A stretch of 64,000 nucleotides of DNA from Leptolyngbya sp. PCC 6406 (GTDB taxonomy: Bacteria; Cyanobacteriota; Cyanobacteriia; Phormidesmidales; Phormidesmidaceae). Shown here in pieces: positions 16,269 through 24,436 of this stretch (positions are counted from its first letter, which is position 1; each line of letters opens with the position of its first letter). The notes under the pieces are model-generated. The model made no database searches, was not told the DNA's origin, and was given only the letters and a program-made list of their open reading frames with translations. The stretch lies in the NCBI RefSeq assembly GCF_000332095.2, contig NZ_KI913949.1, positions 4,023,801 to 4,087,800 on the forward strand, written 5' to 3'. The position numbers were made by a program, and so were the translations under genes.

Positions 16269-17633
16269 TTAACTCTCAGAATTGTCGTCAGATTCAGGCT
16301 CGGGCTGAGCCGCAGGGGGTGGTGGTTGGGTTGCAGGCTCGGGCTGAGCCGCAGGGGGTGGTTGCTGGGTTGCAGCCTCGGGCTCAGTCACAGGGGCGGC
16401 TTGCTCGGCTGCGGGCTCGGATTCCGAATCTAAATCTGAAGCCGCCGGTTGTGCTGGCGTTGGTGGGTTGGCTTCGACATTTTCCCTAGAGGGTACTGGC
16501 GGAGCGGTAGGGGCTTGACTTGGCGCAGTTGCGGCTGACTCAGGGGTAGGCGTTGGTTCTGGTGGCAGCTCTACTGTTTGACGTTCGCCCCGACGGCGAG
16601 CATCGCGGTTACGGCGCGAGCCTTCAATAGTTAAGTCATACTCAATGGGCACCCTGGCTCCCCCGCTGACGGGCTGGAACCGTGAGTTTCTGGCAGCCTG
16701 GAGAGCGGCTTGGTCAATGTCAGGGTTACCGCTAGAGCGGGTTAGGGTCACACTACGGACGCTGCCATCGGGGTTGATATCGACGCTGACCATGGGTTGG
16801 CCTTCAACACCGGCATCCAGAGCACTTTGGGGATAGTTGGGGCGCACACAGTTTTGGCAAGCCACAGTACGAGAACCTTGACCTTGACCATTACCGCCTT
16901 CTGAGGGATTGGCAGTTTCTGACGTGCCCGTGCCTGGGCGGGCAGCCGTTGTTTCGGTGGTACCCGTTGCGTCAAGGGACGGCGGTCCAGATGATTCAGG
17001 GCTACCAGCGGATGGAGTCTCTGTCGCGACTGCACCGCGATCGGCATCTCGCCGCCGCCGAAAAAAGTCACGGAGTCGATCAAATTGGGAAGCGTCTTCT
17101 GGCACAGCGGCTAAGTCTGGCGCTGTCGGCTCTTCTTCTGCTTCGGCAATTTCCGCTTCCGTCTCAACTGCTTCGGGTGGCAGGGCTGACTCAGCGGTTT
17201 CTTCTTCCTGCTCCTCAGGCACTTCTTCAGGCACTTCCAGGTCTGATTCCGCTTCGGTTTCAGCGAGTTCAGGTTCTACAGCTTCAGCGACCTCAGACTT
17301 GGCAACCTCGACGGGCTGGGGAGCGGTAACCACCGCTGCTTTTGGGGCTGGGGCCTGAGTCGCTGGAGCCCGAGTCGCTGGAGCCGGGGCTGGGTCATGC
17401 GTCTCAGTGCTAAGGTCGGCAGGCTGGGTGGGGGCTGGGGCCAGAGGCTCGGTGACAATCAACTCGATGAGGGCAAGTTCGGCCTCTTCAGTGTTGGGCC
17501 GCAGGTTGAGGTGGCTGAGGCCAAAGGCGATCGCATGCACCCCCACCGACCCTAAAAGCCCCCAGACTAGGAGCTTTTGCAGCCTAGCTTGGTCTTGCTC
17601 GTGTTGTTCGAAGCAGAGGGTAGAAAGACTCAT
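16269..17633 (-). CDS. tonB: TonB-family energy transducer with C-terminal extension
   Basis: TonB links ExbBD proton flow to outer-membrane receptors. The 454-residue protein has a short cytoplasmic N-terminus, one span (LLVWGLLGSVGVHAIAFGL, about 22-40), then a long Pro/Ala/Glu-rich periplasmic spacer (60-250). The TonB C-terminal domain is at about 258-340 (NYPQSALDAGVEGQPMVSVD, DQAALQAARNSRFQPV). A CxxC pair lies just before it (VACQNCVRP). Unusually, about 105 residues of Pro/Ala/Glu-rich sequence follow the domain, including a 13-residue repeat (AQPEPATQPPPPA) encoded by a 39-bp tandem repeat at 16297-16400. It is divergent from exbB-exbD, with which it should form one complex. Confidence 0.88.
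   Translation of the reverse strand: MSLSTLCFEQHEQDQARLQKLLVWGLLGSVGVHAIAFGLSHLNLRPNTEEAELALIELIVTEPLAPAPTQPADLSTETHDPAPAPATRAPATQAPAPKAAVVTAPQPVEVAKSEVAEAVEPELAETEAESDLEVPEEVPEEQEEETAESALPPEAVETEAEIAEAEEEPTAPDLAAVPEDASQFDRLRDFFRRRRDADRGAVATETPSAGSPESSGPPSLDATGTTETTAARPGTGTSETANPSEGGNGQGQGSRTVACQNCVRPNYPQSALDAGVEGQPMVSVDINPDGSVRSVTLTRSSGNPDIDQAALQAARNSRFQPVSGGARVPIEYDLTIEGSRRNRDARRRGERQTVELPPEPTPTPESAATAPSQAPTAPPVPSRENVEANPPTPAQPAASDLDSESEPAAEQAAPVTEPEAATQQPPPAAQPEPATQPPPPAAQPEPESDDNSES
16297..16400 (-). repeat. 39-bp tandem repeat encoding the TonB tail
   Basis: About 2.6 units of 39 bp, starting near 16297, 16336 and 16375 (GGCTCGGGCTGAGCCGCAGG). They encode AQPEPATQPPPPA-type units at the C-terminus of the TonB-like protein. 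In-frame units could expand or contract without breaking the gene. Confidence 0.8.
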
Positions 17634-17639
17634 GGGCTC

Positions 17640-18039
17640 TGTCCAAAGGAATGGTGAGTCATAACCCTCCTCAATATTGAGAAGGAGTCTTGACTATGTT
17701 GCAGGTTGTTGACAATTAATTCAACAAGGTAGCTATACGGGCTGGGCTAAAGGCTTAAGTGGAGAACAGGTTTAGATTGATAAACAAGGATGAAATCTCC
17801 TGGTGTACAAGGAATACAGGCCAGAAAAAAGAATTGACCTGCCTTAAGACAACCTGCCTCCTCAATATACTATCAGGATCTATTCCCTATAAGATCTTGA
17901 CAATGGCACCAGAATCAGGCTCAATGCATTTGACAGTAATTTGCAACAGTTTGATGTTGCCTACCCAGCCCGACGGCAGGGTAGGCGTCTGAAGTCGGGA
18001 ATGCGCGATGAAGTTGGGAATGCACGATAAGGACTAACT
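17640..18039. promoter_or_regulatory. Divergent regulatory region between tonB and exbB
   Basis: A 400-bp spacer with lower GC than its surroundings. Near 17658-17680 lies the palindrome CTCCTCAATATTGAGAAGGAG, and a half copy CTCCTCAATATA is at 17849. A Fur-family operator would be expected for these genes, and this palindrome is the best candidate. It does not match the classical Fur box well. Confidence 0.4.
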
Positions 18040-18687
18040 ATGGGCAGTATCTTGGCCGCAGGCGGCATTGTCATGGGGCCGCTGCTGGTGTTTTCATTGG
18101 TTGCGATCGCACTCATCATCGAGCGGCTAATCTTCTGGGTCCGGCTCAATCAGCGCCAGCGCCGAGTGATGCAAGACATTCTGCGCACCTATCGACAGGC
18201 TCCGATGGATGTCTACCCCAAGCTGCGGCAAAACATTAGCCTGCCCATCGCCCGCATTTTTCTCGAAGCGCTGGAAATTGAAGGGGCCAGCCCCAAGCAA
18301 TTTCACTTAGCCCTAGCTAGCGCTATGCAGTCCGAACTTCCCCATCTACGCCGTTTTAGCACCGTGTTTGCCACTATCATCAGCGTGGCCCCGTTGTTAG
18401 GCTTACTCGGTACCATTTTGGGCTTAATCGCTTCCTTCGATGCTCTTCAGCTAGGGGATGTGGGGGCTAATGCTGGGGCAGTTACAGGCGGTATTAGCGA
18501 GGCGCTGATTTCTACCGCTGCTGGGCTGGTCGTGGCTATCGGCACACTGATGTTTGCCAACCTGTTTCGTGGCCTCTACAAGCGCCAAATCGCCCTAATT
18601 CAAGAATATGGCGGGCAGCTCGAAATTCTCTACGAAACCCACTACGAACGCAGAAGCCAACTTAGGGAAGAGTCTTTTGTGAGGTAG
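18040..18687 (+). CDS. exbB: ExbB-type proton channel subunit (MotA/TolQ/ExbB family)
   Basis: A 215-residue inner-membrane protein that, with ExbD, energises TonB. Three membrane segments are visible: residues 5-28 (AGGIVMGPLLVFSLVAIALI), 108-135 (FATIISVAPLLGLLGTILGLI) and 147-175 (GISEALISTAAGLVVAIGTL). The conserved GLLGT...GG(I/V)SEAL(I/V)STAAGL motif of the family is intact. It starts at ATG 18040 and is followed 69 bp later by exbD on the same strand. Confidence 0.92.
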   Translation: MGSILAAGGIVMGPLLVFSLVAIALIIERLIFWVRLNQRQRRVMQDILRTYRQAPMDVYPKLRQNISLPIARIFLEALEIEGASPKQFHLALASAMQSELPHLRRFSTVFATIISVAPLLGLLGTILGLIASFDALQLGDVGANAGAVTGGISEALISTAAGLVVAIGTLMFANLFRGLYKRQIALIQEYGGQLEILYETHYERRSQLREESFVR

Positions 18688-18756
18688 GCGGGTTGAGTTC
18701 TAAGTTTTGATGCCTCTCTGTAGAGCTGAATTCAGCACTCAACACCCCAACACCCC

Positions 18757-19164
18757 ATGTCCTACCTTCCCGAAGAAGCCGAAGACGAGTTTGAACTCAA
18801 TATCGTGCCGATGATCGATGTCATCTTTGCGATTTTGACGTTCTTTATTATCTCTAGCCTGTATTTGACTCGATCAGAATCATTGCCGGTGAATCTGCCT
18901 AAGGCAGCCAGTGCTGAAGTACAAGAGCAAACGCGGATTACGGTAACGGTGGAAGATTCGGGGGATATTGCCCTGAATCGGGAGGCGATTAACCTCGAAA
19001 ATTTACAAGCGGGCGTGCGTGCCCTGATGGACGCAACTCAGGAATCGGTTATTGTCATTAATGCCGATGAGGCGGTGAACCATGGCCGAGTGATTGCGGT
19101 GATGGATGAATTGCGGGAGATTGAGGGGGCGACGCTAGGGATTGCAACGCAGCAGTCGGAGTAG
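18757..19164 (+). CDS. exbD: ExbD-type proton channel subunit
   Basis: A 135-residue partner of ExbB with one N-terminal membrane span (IDVIFAILTFFIISSLYL). It carries the essential proton-carrying Asp in VPMIDVIF. The periplasmic domain ends with VINADEAVNHGRVIAVMDEL, the typical ExbD/TolR C-terminal motif. It follows exbB and precedes a bacterioferritin-like gene by 118 bp. Confidence 0.92.
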   Translation: MSYLPEEAEDEFELNIVPMIDVIFAILTFFIISSLYLTRSESLPVNLPKAASAEVQEQTRITVTVEDSGDIALNREAINLENLQAGVRALMDATQESVIVINADEAVNHGRVIAVMDELREIEGATLGIATQQSE

Positions 19165-19281
19165 GGGCGGCTGGCTGGCTAGGTGAATGGGCAGATGGGT
19201 GGCCTTGTCCTGCGCTTGTCGTTAGCGTAATTTTTCCGCAGGAGAAAGGGATTTGAGTTGTCAATTAATTATTTGTAGCCA

Positions 19282-19716
19282 ATGCAAGATCTTGATACTA
19301 GAGCCACGACGGAACTGCTGAACCAGATTATGGAATTTGAGCTGGCGGGAGTAGTGCGTTACACGCACTATTCCTTGATGGTGACGGGGCCTAACCGGAT
19401 TCCCATTGTGGATTTTTTTAAGGCCCAAGCTGCTGAGTCGCTGCTCCACGCTCAGGAGGCCGGGGAGATTATTACTGGCCTGGAGGAACACCCCAGCCAG
19501 CGCATCGCGCCTATTGAGGAGACGAATCGACATGGGGTGCGAGACCTGCTGCAAGAGAGTCTAAACCACGAGCAAAAAGCATTGCAGATGTACAAGCTGC
19601 TTCTGGGGGTGGTTGAGAACGCCAGCATTTATCTAGAAGAATATGCCCGCACCAAGATTGGCCAAGAGGAGCTGCACAACTTGGAAATCAAGAAAATGCT
19701 GCGCGATTTTAGCTGA
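19282..19716 (+). CDS. Bacterioferritin-type ferritin-like protein
   Basis: A 144-residue four-helix-bundle protein. Metal-site residues typical of bacterioferritin are visible: Glu in EFELAGVVRYTHYS, Glu/His in ESLLHAQEAGEII, NHEQKALQMYKLL, and EEYARTKIGQEELHNLEI. The family oxidises and stores iron. It lies downstream of exbBD in the same direction, so an iron uptake/storage operon is likely. The Met that would ligate haem at the usual position (M52-type) is not evident, so haem binding is uncertain. Confidence 0.88.
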   Translation: MQDLDTRATTELLNQIMEFELAGVVRYTHYSLMVTGPNRIPIVDFFKAQAAESLLHAQEAGEIITGLEEHPSQRIAPIEETNRHGVRDLLQESLNHEQKALQMYKLLLGVVENASIYLEEYARTKIGQEELHNLEIKKMLRDFS

Positions 19717-19788
19717 TGACCTCTCTGCCCGAACCCTCTGAAGACGCTTACTCAAAGTTCATGCAGGATCGCTGTATATGATCGCAGG

Positions 19789-19922
19789 GTATCAACTCAA
19801 AGCGGGACAAATCTCTTGGGGAGGAGTTAGGAATTAGGAGCCAGAATCTAGGAGAGTACTGGATTCTGACTCCTGACTCCTGAATTCCTCGGAACCAATA
19901 TTGTCTCGGCTTACGTTGATAC
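19789..19922. repeat. Dispersed element family 3, copy H
   Basis: Bounded by GTATCAACTCAAAGCGGGAC and TCGGCTTACGTTGATAC, which are inverted repeats of each other. The interior is a long hairpin of GAGTTAGGA / TCCTGACTCCT-type arms. A second copy is at 57696-57815 with the same ends. Non-coding. Confidence 0.8.
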
Positions 19923-19938
19923 CCTTATCGCAGATTCT

Positions 19939-21501
19939 TTAGTCTTCTAGGTAGCCCAGTTCTTGAAGGCGGCGCTGCACTTCGGGATCGTCGTACCCTT
20001 GAGCACGGGGGGCCGTGGTGGCGGTGCCGTAGCCGTCAATTTCTCCGGCGAAGGCTTGGAGACAACCTTGAAGAACTTCCACATTTTCCGGCAGGATGGC
20101 GCTGAGGTTGAGGTTTTCCTGGGGATCTTGCTGGACATCGTAGAGTTCTACTTGGTTGGTCCCAGTTTCAATCAGTTTATGGTGTCCCATCCATACTGCC
20201 CGTCGGGGTTGGTCGCAGGCGCGATCTCGCACCAGTTGTGGCTGGCGGCGCTGCATTAGGTTGACCAAGTTCTGGGGGGGAATAGCTTCTGCAAAGACAT
20301 AGTCCAGTTCTGCCACGGTACTGACCAGGGTTGGATCTGTCACCAGACTTAGGGTTTGCTCTGGTTCGCTGGCCAGATGGGCTGCGTCCAGCACTGTATG
20401 GAACAGCCGCCGGGTAGAGACCACCTCCTCGACCACGGCTCCCTGGGGCAGGCGCTGGGCGGGGTCGCGAATAATCAGGGGCACCCGCACCAGTTCGTTA
20501 TAGATGGATAGGCTGTGGCCCATGAACTGCTTTTCCCCTAGGTGCTCGCCATGGTCGGCACAGATAATGACGAGGGTGTTATCCAGGCAACCGGATTGGG
20601 ACAGCTTGGCAAAGAAGCGCCCTAGGTGTTCATCTTGGGCTGCCACCTCGGCGTCATACATGCCATCTAGGGTTTTCTTTTGCTCCTCATTTAGGGCTCC
20701 TGTAAGAGGGGCTAGCCAGCCGTATACGTCGCTGTTGAAGCGGTGGAGAAAACTACGGGCATCGCGATCGCGCAGGACATGGGGGGCAAATTGCTCTACG
20801 TAGGCGCGAGGGGGGTGGTAGGGCATGTGGGTTCCCATCAGATTCACAAAGGCAAAGATGGGTTGGTCTGCATCGACACCATTGCGATCGCACAATAGGC
20901 GTGCCGTATCCTCCAAGGATTTAGCCGTGTTGCCCTTAAAGCTGAGGGCCGTCTGCCACAGGGGAACCATCAGGGGCGTAAAGGATAGGGACAGCAGCCA
21001 GTCGGAGCGGGCAAAGGCATCCTGAAGCCTGATCATGATGTCAGAGAGCCGCCGCTTGAACCATTGGCGATAGCGATCCAACCAGCCGGAGGAACTGCCT
21101 GCCTGGTTAGGCCGGGAGGTGAGGAGGCCGCTGTAATTCAAAAAGCTGAGGTAGCCCCGCCGTAGACCATTGTTGATCACTCCCACTAGGGGGTTGTTGC
21201 AAAAGCCCGCAGTAAAGTAGCCGCCGTCCCGCAGCCGCTCCGCCAGGGTGGGAATCTCCGCCGGCATCGTCGAGTAGGTCTGGACCATGGTGTGCTCCGA
21301 GGGATAGAGCCCTGTAAACATGGAGGCATGGGAGGGAACCGTCCATTGGGCCGGTGCGATCGCAGTTTCAAACCGGGTAGAGGTGGCGGCAAATTGGTCT
21401 AAATTTGGCGTTGTCGGAAGTCCGTAGCCATAGCAAGAAAGCCGATCCACGCGCTGGGTGTCCAGCACGATGAAGAGGATATCGGGACGAGGGCTCACCA
21501 T
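19939..21501 (-). CDS. Sulfatase-like hydrolase of the alkaline phosphatase superfamily
   Basis: About 520 residues with the N-terminal metal site PDILFIVLDTQRVDRLSCYGY and a second metal site ICADHGEHLGEKQFMGH. The position of the sulfatase CxPSR motif reads WTVPSHASMFTG: the nucleophile is Thr instead of Cys/Ser, and the following Arg is His. Such proteins cannot form formylglycine and may act as phospho- or phosphoethanolamine-type hydrolases/transferases rather than true sulfatases (inference). No signal peptide is seen. ATG 21501 is taken; a GTG at 21510 is also possible. The C-terminal YDVQQDPQENLNLS region is typical of sulfatases. Confidence 0.85.
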   Translation of the reverse strand: MVSPRPDILFIVLDTQRVDRLSCYGYGLPTTPNLDQFAATSTRFETAIAPAQWTVPSHASMFTGLYPSEHTMVQTYSTMPAEIPTLAERLRDGGYFTAGFCNNPLVGVINNGLRRGYLSFLNYSGLLTSRPNQAGSSSGWLDRYRQWFKRRLSDIMIRLQDAFARSDWLLSLSFTPLMVPLWQTALSFKGNTAKSLEDTARLLCDRNGVDADQPIFAFVNLMGTHMPYHPPRAYVEQFAPHVLRDRDARSFLHRFNSDVYGWLAPLTGALNEEQKKTLDGMYDAEVAAQDEHLGRFFAKLSQSGCLDNTLVIICADHGEHLGEKQFMGHSLSIYNELVRVPLIIRDPAQRLPQGAVVEEVVSTRRLFHTVLDAAHLASEPEQTLSLVTDPTLVSTVAELDYVFAEAIPPQNLVNLMQRRQPQLVRDRACDQPRRAVWMGHHKLIETGTNQVELYDVQQDPQENLNLSAILPENVEVLQGCLQAFAGEIDGYGTATTAPRAQGYDDPEVQRRLQELGYLED

Positions 21502-21564
21502 GGCATTCACATTCCGTTGAAGACTATTTTCAGCATAACGACGTAGGGGAAGAACATCCGGCGG

Positions 21565-21987
21565 CTAGCGATCCTCCTCCACTGGGGGCAACACTTCCAC
21601 GGAGACCACCGTGGCATCGCGGGTATCGTCCGTTATGTCCACCGCATCCACCTCTACCGTACCCTCGGGGACATCCCGCTGAAACCCTTCTAGCGTCACC
21701 TGGAGCGGCGTTTGGCAATTGGGGCAGACCGTCCGCATCTTGTTTAACCCTGTCAAGGAGGTTTGACACACCGGGCAAGCTCCCTCAATCAGGTTGCGGT
21801 TCAGCCACCAGCGAAACCCCAGGAAGCCAATCACGGGGGCCACCAACAGTAGAACCAATAACACGGCGATAGACTTCACCAGCCAGCCTAGACCCAAGGC
21901 TCCCAAAAGCCATGCAAACCCAATCACCGTCAGCCAGCAGCCTAGGCCCGAAAAGTTGAGTTGAGCGTTATTTCCTTGGGGGTACAT
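21565..21987 (-). CDS. Membrane protein with zinc-ribbon
   Basis: A 140-residue protein. Two hydrophobic segments (about 14-33 and 37-58) are followed by a zinc-ribbon-like pair, CPVCQTSLTGLNKMRTVCPNC, and an acidic tail (VDAVDITDDTRD). The family is unknown to me by name; similar small conserved proteins occur in cyanobacteria. It is upstream of, and on the same strand as, the sulfatase-like gene, with a 64-bp gap. Confidence 0.65.
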   Translation of the reverse strand: MYPQGNNAQLNFSGLGCWLTVIGFAWLLGALGLGWLVKSIAVLLVLLLVAPVIGFLGFRWWLNRNLIEGACPVCQTSLTGLNKMRTVCPNCQTPLQVTLEGFQRDVPEGTVEVDAVDITDDTRDATVVSVEVLPPVEEDR

Positions 21988-22101
21988 GGCGATATCCTCA
22001 ACTATCCTTCAGTCCAGTATCCTTCAGTCCAGGGTGGCGATGGGGGGCTAGAGAACCCCGCCTGCCCAGAGCGCACTGTTCCGACATCATGGGTCTAGGG
22101 C

Positions 22102-22149
22102 ATCTGCATGGATCTAGATCTGCATGGATCTGGATCTGCACGGGTCTGT
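22102..22149. repeat. Three 16-bp tandem units
   Basis: ATCTGCATGGATCTAG, then ATCTGCATGGATCTGG, then a diverged ATCTGCACGGGTCTGT. Located between the zinc-ribbon gene and the response regulator, with no coding function. Confidence 0.8.
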
Positions 22150-22229
22150 AATCGCCCTAGGCACCGACATCGAGACTTCTTCAGACTAGACCACATTTCC
22201 CCGACTCAGATCCCCAAGGATGTCGCGAT

Positions 22230-22310
22230 CTCCCCCCTACCCTGGGGCGATCGCATAGCCATAGGCTCTAAACCCCTGATGGGACAGGATCGCCCCAGGG
22301 TAGGAGGTAG
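22230..22310. terminator. Long inverted repeat downstream of the response regulator
   Basis: The left arm (22230-22252) contains CCTACCCTGGGGCGATC and the right arm (22288-22310) its complement GATCGCCCCAGGGTAGG, around a ~35-base loop. It lies just beyond the stop of the narL-like gene on the minus strand. It could be a terminator or mRNA-stabilising stem, though no T tract follows. Confidence 0.55.
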
Positions 22311-22344
22311 TCCCAGGTAAAGACCCACCCAGGAACTGAACCGC

Positions 22345-23016
22345 TTAGCTGCCGCTGGGCAGGTGGTCACGGATCGTGGCCGCAACGAGGGCGGCTTGGG
22401 TGCGATCGCGCAATTCCAGTCGATTCAGCACATTGGTTACATGGTTTTTGACCGTACCCTCAGAGATGTAGAGCTGGGCGGCAATTTCCCGGTTACTGGC
22501 CCCCGACCCAATCAGCGCCAGCACCTGTCGTTCCCGAGGGGTGAGGTCTTGGAACCCAGGGGGTAGGGGGGGCGCGTCAGGCGTAGTGGTCATCGTCGGC
22601 ATCATCTTTTGAAAAATGCCAGGGCCAAACTGGGTATAGCCCCGATGCACCGCCCGAATTGCCGCCGCCAACTCCTCCGAGGGCGTGTCCTTGAGCAAAT
22701 AGCCCATCGCCCCCGCCGCGATCGCCTGCTGTACCAACTCATCCTCATCAAAGGTGGTGAGGACCAAAACCTTCACCGTGGGAAAGCGCTGACGGATTTC
22801 GCGACTGGCGGCAACCCCGTCCATGACAGGCATTCGCATGTCCATCAGCACCACCTCTACCGCCTCCGGACCATTGCTACAGGTGTGCAGAACTTGGAGC
22901 GCTTGGCGACCATTTTCCGCTTCCGCCACGACTTGCACATCTGCCTCTAGCCCCAGCAGAACCCGTAAGCCTTGACGAATAATCACCTGGTCATCCACCA
23001 GCAGTACCCGAATCAT
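22345..23016 (-). CDS. NarL/FixJ-type response regulator
   Basis: A 223-residue regulator. Receiver domain: acidic pair VDD, phosphoacceptor in VLMDMRMPVMDG, Thr in VLTTFDE, and KD near YLLKDTPSEEL. A LuxR-type helix-turn-helix occupies the C-terminal ~65 residues (LTPRERQVLALIGSGASNREIA, ISEGTVKNHVTNVL). It follows its cognate kinase by only 3 bases, so the pair is translationally linked. The divergent Spy-like gene upstream of the kinase is the likeliest target (inference). Confidence 0.93.
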   Translation of the reverse strand: MIRVLLVDDQVIIRQGLRVLLGLEADVQVVAEAENGRQALQVLHTCSNGPEAVEVVLMDMRMPVMDGVAASREIRQRFPTVKVLVLTTFDEDELVQQAIAAGAMGYLLKDTPSEELAAAIRAVHRGYTQFGPGIFQKMMPTMTTTPDAPPLPPGFQDLTPRERQVLALIGSGASNREIAAQLYISEGTVKNHVTNVLNRLELRDRTQAALVAATIRDHLPSGS

Positions 23017-23019
23017 GGT

Positions 23020-24336
23020 CTATCTCCCCAGGAGTTCATCTTCTGCCGAGGGTGGTTGCGGCAACCACACCTGAATGGTGCAGCCCTCACCGGGGGCGCT
23101 GATCAGTTGAAATCGACCCCCATCTCCCTCCGCCCGCTCCCGTATTCCCTTGAGGCCAAACCCGGTGCGGTTGTCATCTAGAAAAAAGCCCCGACCATCG
23201 TCGCGAATGGTGACGGAGATACCGCCGCCATGGTCAGCGGGGATAGTCTGCACCGAAATATCCACGGCAGTGGCTTCGGCATGGCGGGCAATATTGGTCA
23301 GTGCTTCTTGCATCATGCGGTAGATGCTTACCTGAAGGTAGCTGGGGAGGGAGGGGGCATTGATCTTGATCTGGGGCGTTACTCCGGTGGCCTCGGTCAA
23401 TTGCTGGGCTAATTGCGCGATCGCATCCGACAGCGATCGGGCCTGGAGTGGATTGGAGCGCATCGTGGCCACCGCCCGCCGCACATCCTCTAGGGCGGTG
23501 GAACCCATTTGCTTGGCCTGGAGTAGAAAGTCATGGGCCTTGGCCGCATCCCCCGGCCAGAGCTTGACGGCACTTTCGAGCTGGATATTGAGAGCGGTAA
23601 GGGAATGGCCCAGGGAGTCGTGGATGTCGCGGGCAATGCGGCTGCGTTCCTGGGCCATCGCCAGGGCTTCGATCTGGGCAGCGGATTCCCGCAGCTTTTC
23701 ATTAGCCCGCCGTAGTTCCTCCCGCCGTTGTCGCTCCGCCAGTAAGGCGTTGACCATGAACAATACAAACACCATCAGCACCCCGAACAGGAAGATTAAA
23801 TTCACCTGGATTCCGGTCAACAGCGGCAAGAGGGGCCGTCCCACCCGGAAGGGTAGCCGTTCTGCCAAGAGCCGCAGCCGCACCTGCAACACCCCAGCAA
23901 ACATCAGAAAAGATCCGCAGAGCACCACAATGCGTCCCGCCATGGCCAGCATCAGGCAACTGCGAATCAGCAAAATTAAGTAGAGAAAGGGAAATAGTCG
24001 TAACCCCGCTAACCCGGCTTGGGAGGCGAGCAGAATCAGACAGCCCTGGACGGCAATGTGGACGGTTCGGAGCCACGGTGACTGAGTGGGTAGCCGCAGC
24101 CCTAGGGCTCCAAAGAGGAGTAGAGCCGCGATCGCAACCCCCGGCCCTACCGTATGGCGGGGTAAGGGCACCGGAGTCAACTCACTTACTACCGCCACCC
24201 CCAGCAGCACCCACTCCAGATGCAGCAAAAAGGGAAAGGGATGGTTACTTGGACGAATTATTGGGGGCATCACCCTACCTGCATCGACCTCCATCAAAGC
24301 GCAAAGAGGCTCCCCCGTGATCATGGCCAAAGTCAT
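23020..24336 (-). CDS. NarX/DesK-type sensor histidine kinase
   Basis: A 438-residue membrane kinase. The N-terminal ~200 residues hold about six hydrophobic segments (e.g. HLEWVLLGVAVVSEL; IAALLLFGALGL; LIFLFGVLMVFVLFMV). A coiled segment leads to the HisKA_3 phosphoacceptor box (QERSRIARDIHDSLGHSL) and an HATPase domain with the N-box region MMQEALTNIARHAEA, IRDDGRGFF and GFGLKGIRERAE. All kinase motifs are intact. The signal is unknown; multi-span sensors of this type detect membrane or envelope conditions. It is divergent from the Spy-like gene. Confidence 0.92.
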   Translation of the reverse strand: MTLAMITGEPLCALMEVDAGRVMPPIIRPSNHPFPFLLHLEWVLLGVAVVSELTPVPLPRHTVGPGVAIAALLLFGALGLRLPTQSPWLRTVHIAVQGCLILLASQAGLAGLRLFPFLYLILLIRSCLMLAMAGRIVVLCGSFLMFAGVLQVRLRLLAERLPFRVGRPLLPLLTGIQVNLIFLFGVLMVFVLFMVNALLAERQRREELRRANEKLRESAAQIEALAMAQERSRIARDIHDSLGHSLTALNIQLESAVKLWPGDAAKAHDFLLQAKQMGSTALEDVRRAVATMRSNPLQARSLSDAIAQLAQQLTEATGVTPQIKINAPSLPSYLQVSIYRMMQEALTNIARHAEATAVDISVQTIPADHGGGISVTIRDDGRGFFLDDNRTGFGLKGIRERAEGDGGRFQLISAPGEGCTIQVWLPQPPSAEDELLGR

Positions 24337-24436
24337 GGTTGAACTATGACCTTTGCCCCAGGGCAGTCCTCAAGGCACTGCCTAGGATGAGATTACGTCA
24401 AGATTTCATCCCTAACAGAACACCAGAGGAACCCCT

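Noticed and set aside
16748..17358. Plus-strand frames of 126-149 codons opposite tonB.
   Set aside because: Low-complexity Ser/Ala or Gln/Leu-rich antisense of the Pro/Glu-rich TonB spacer.
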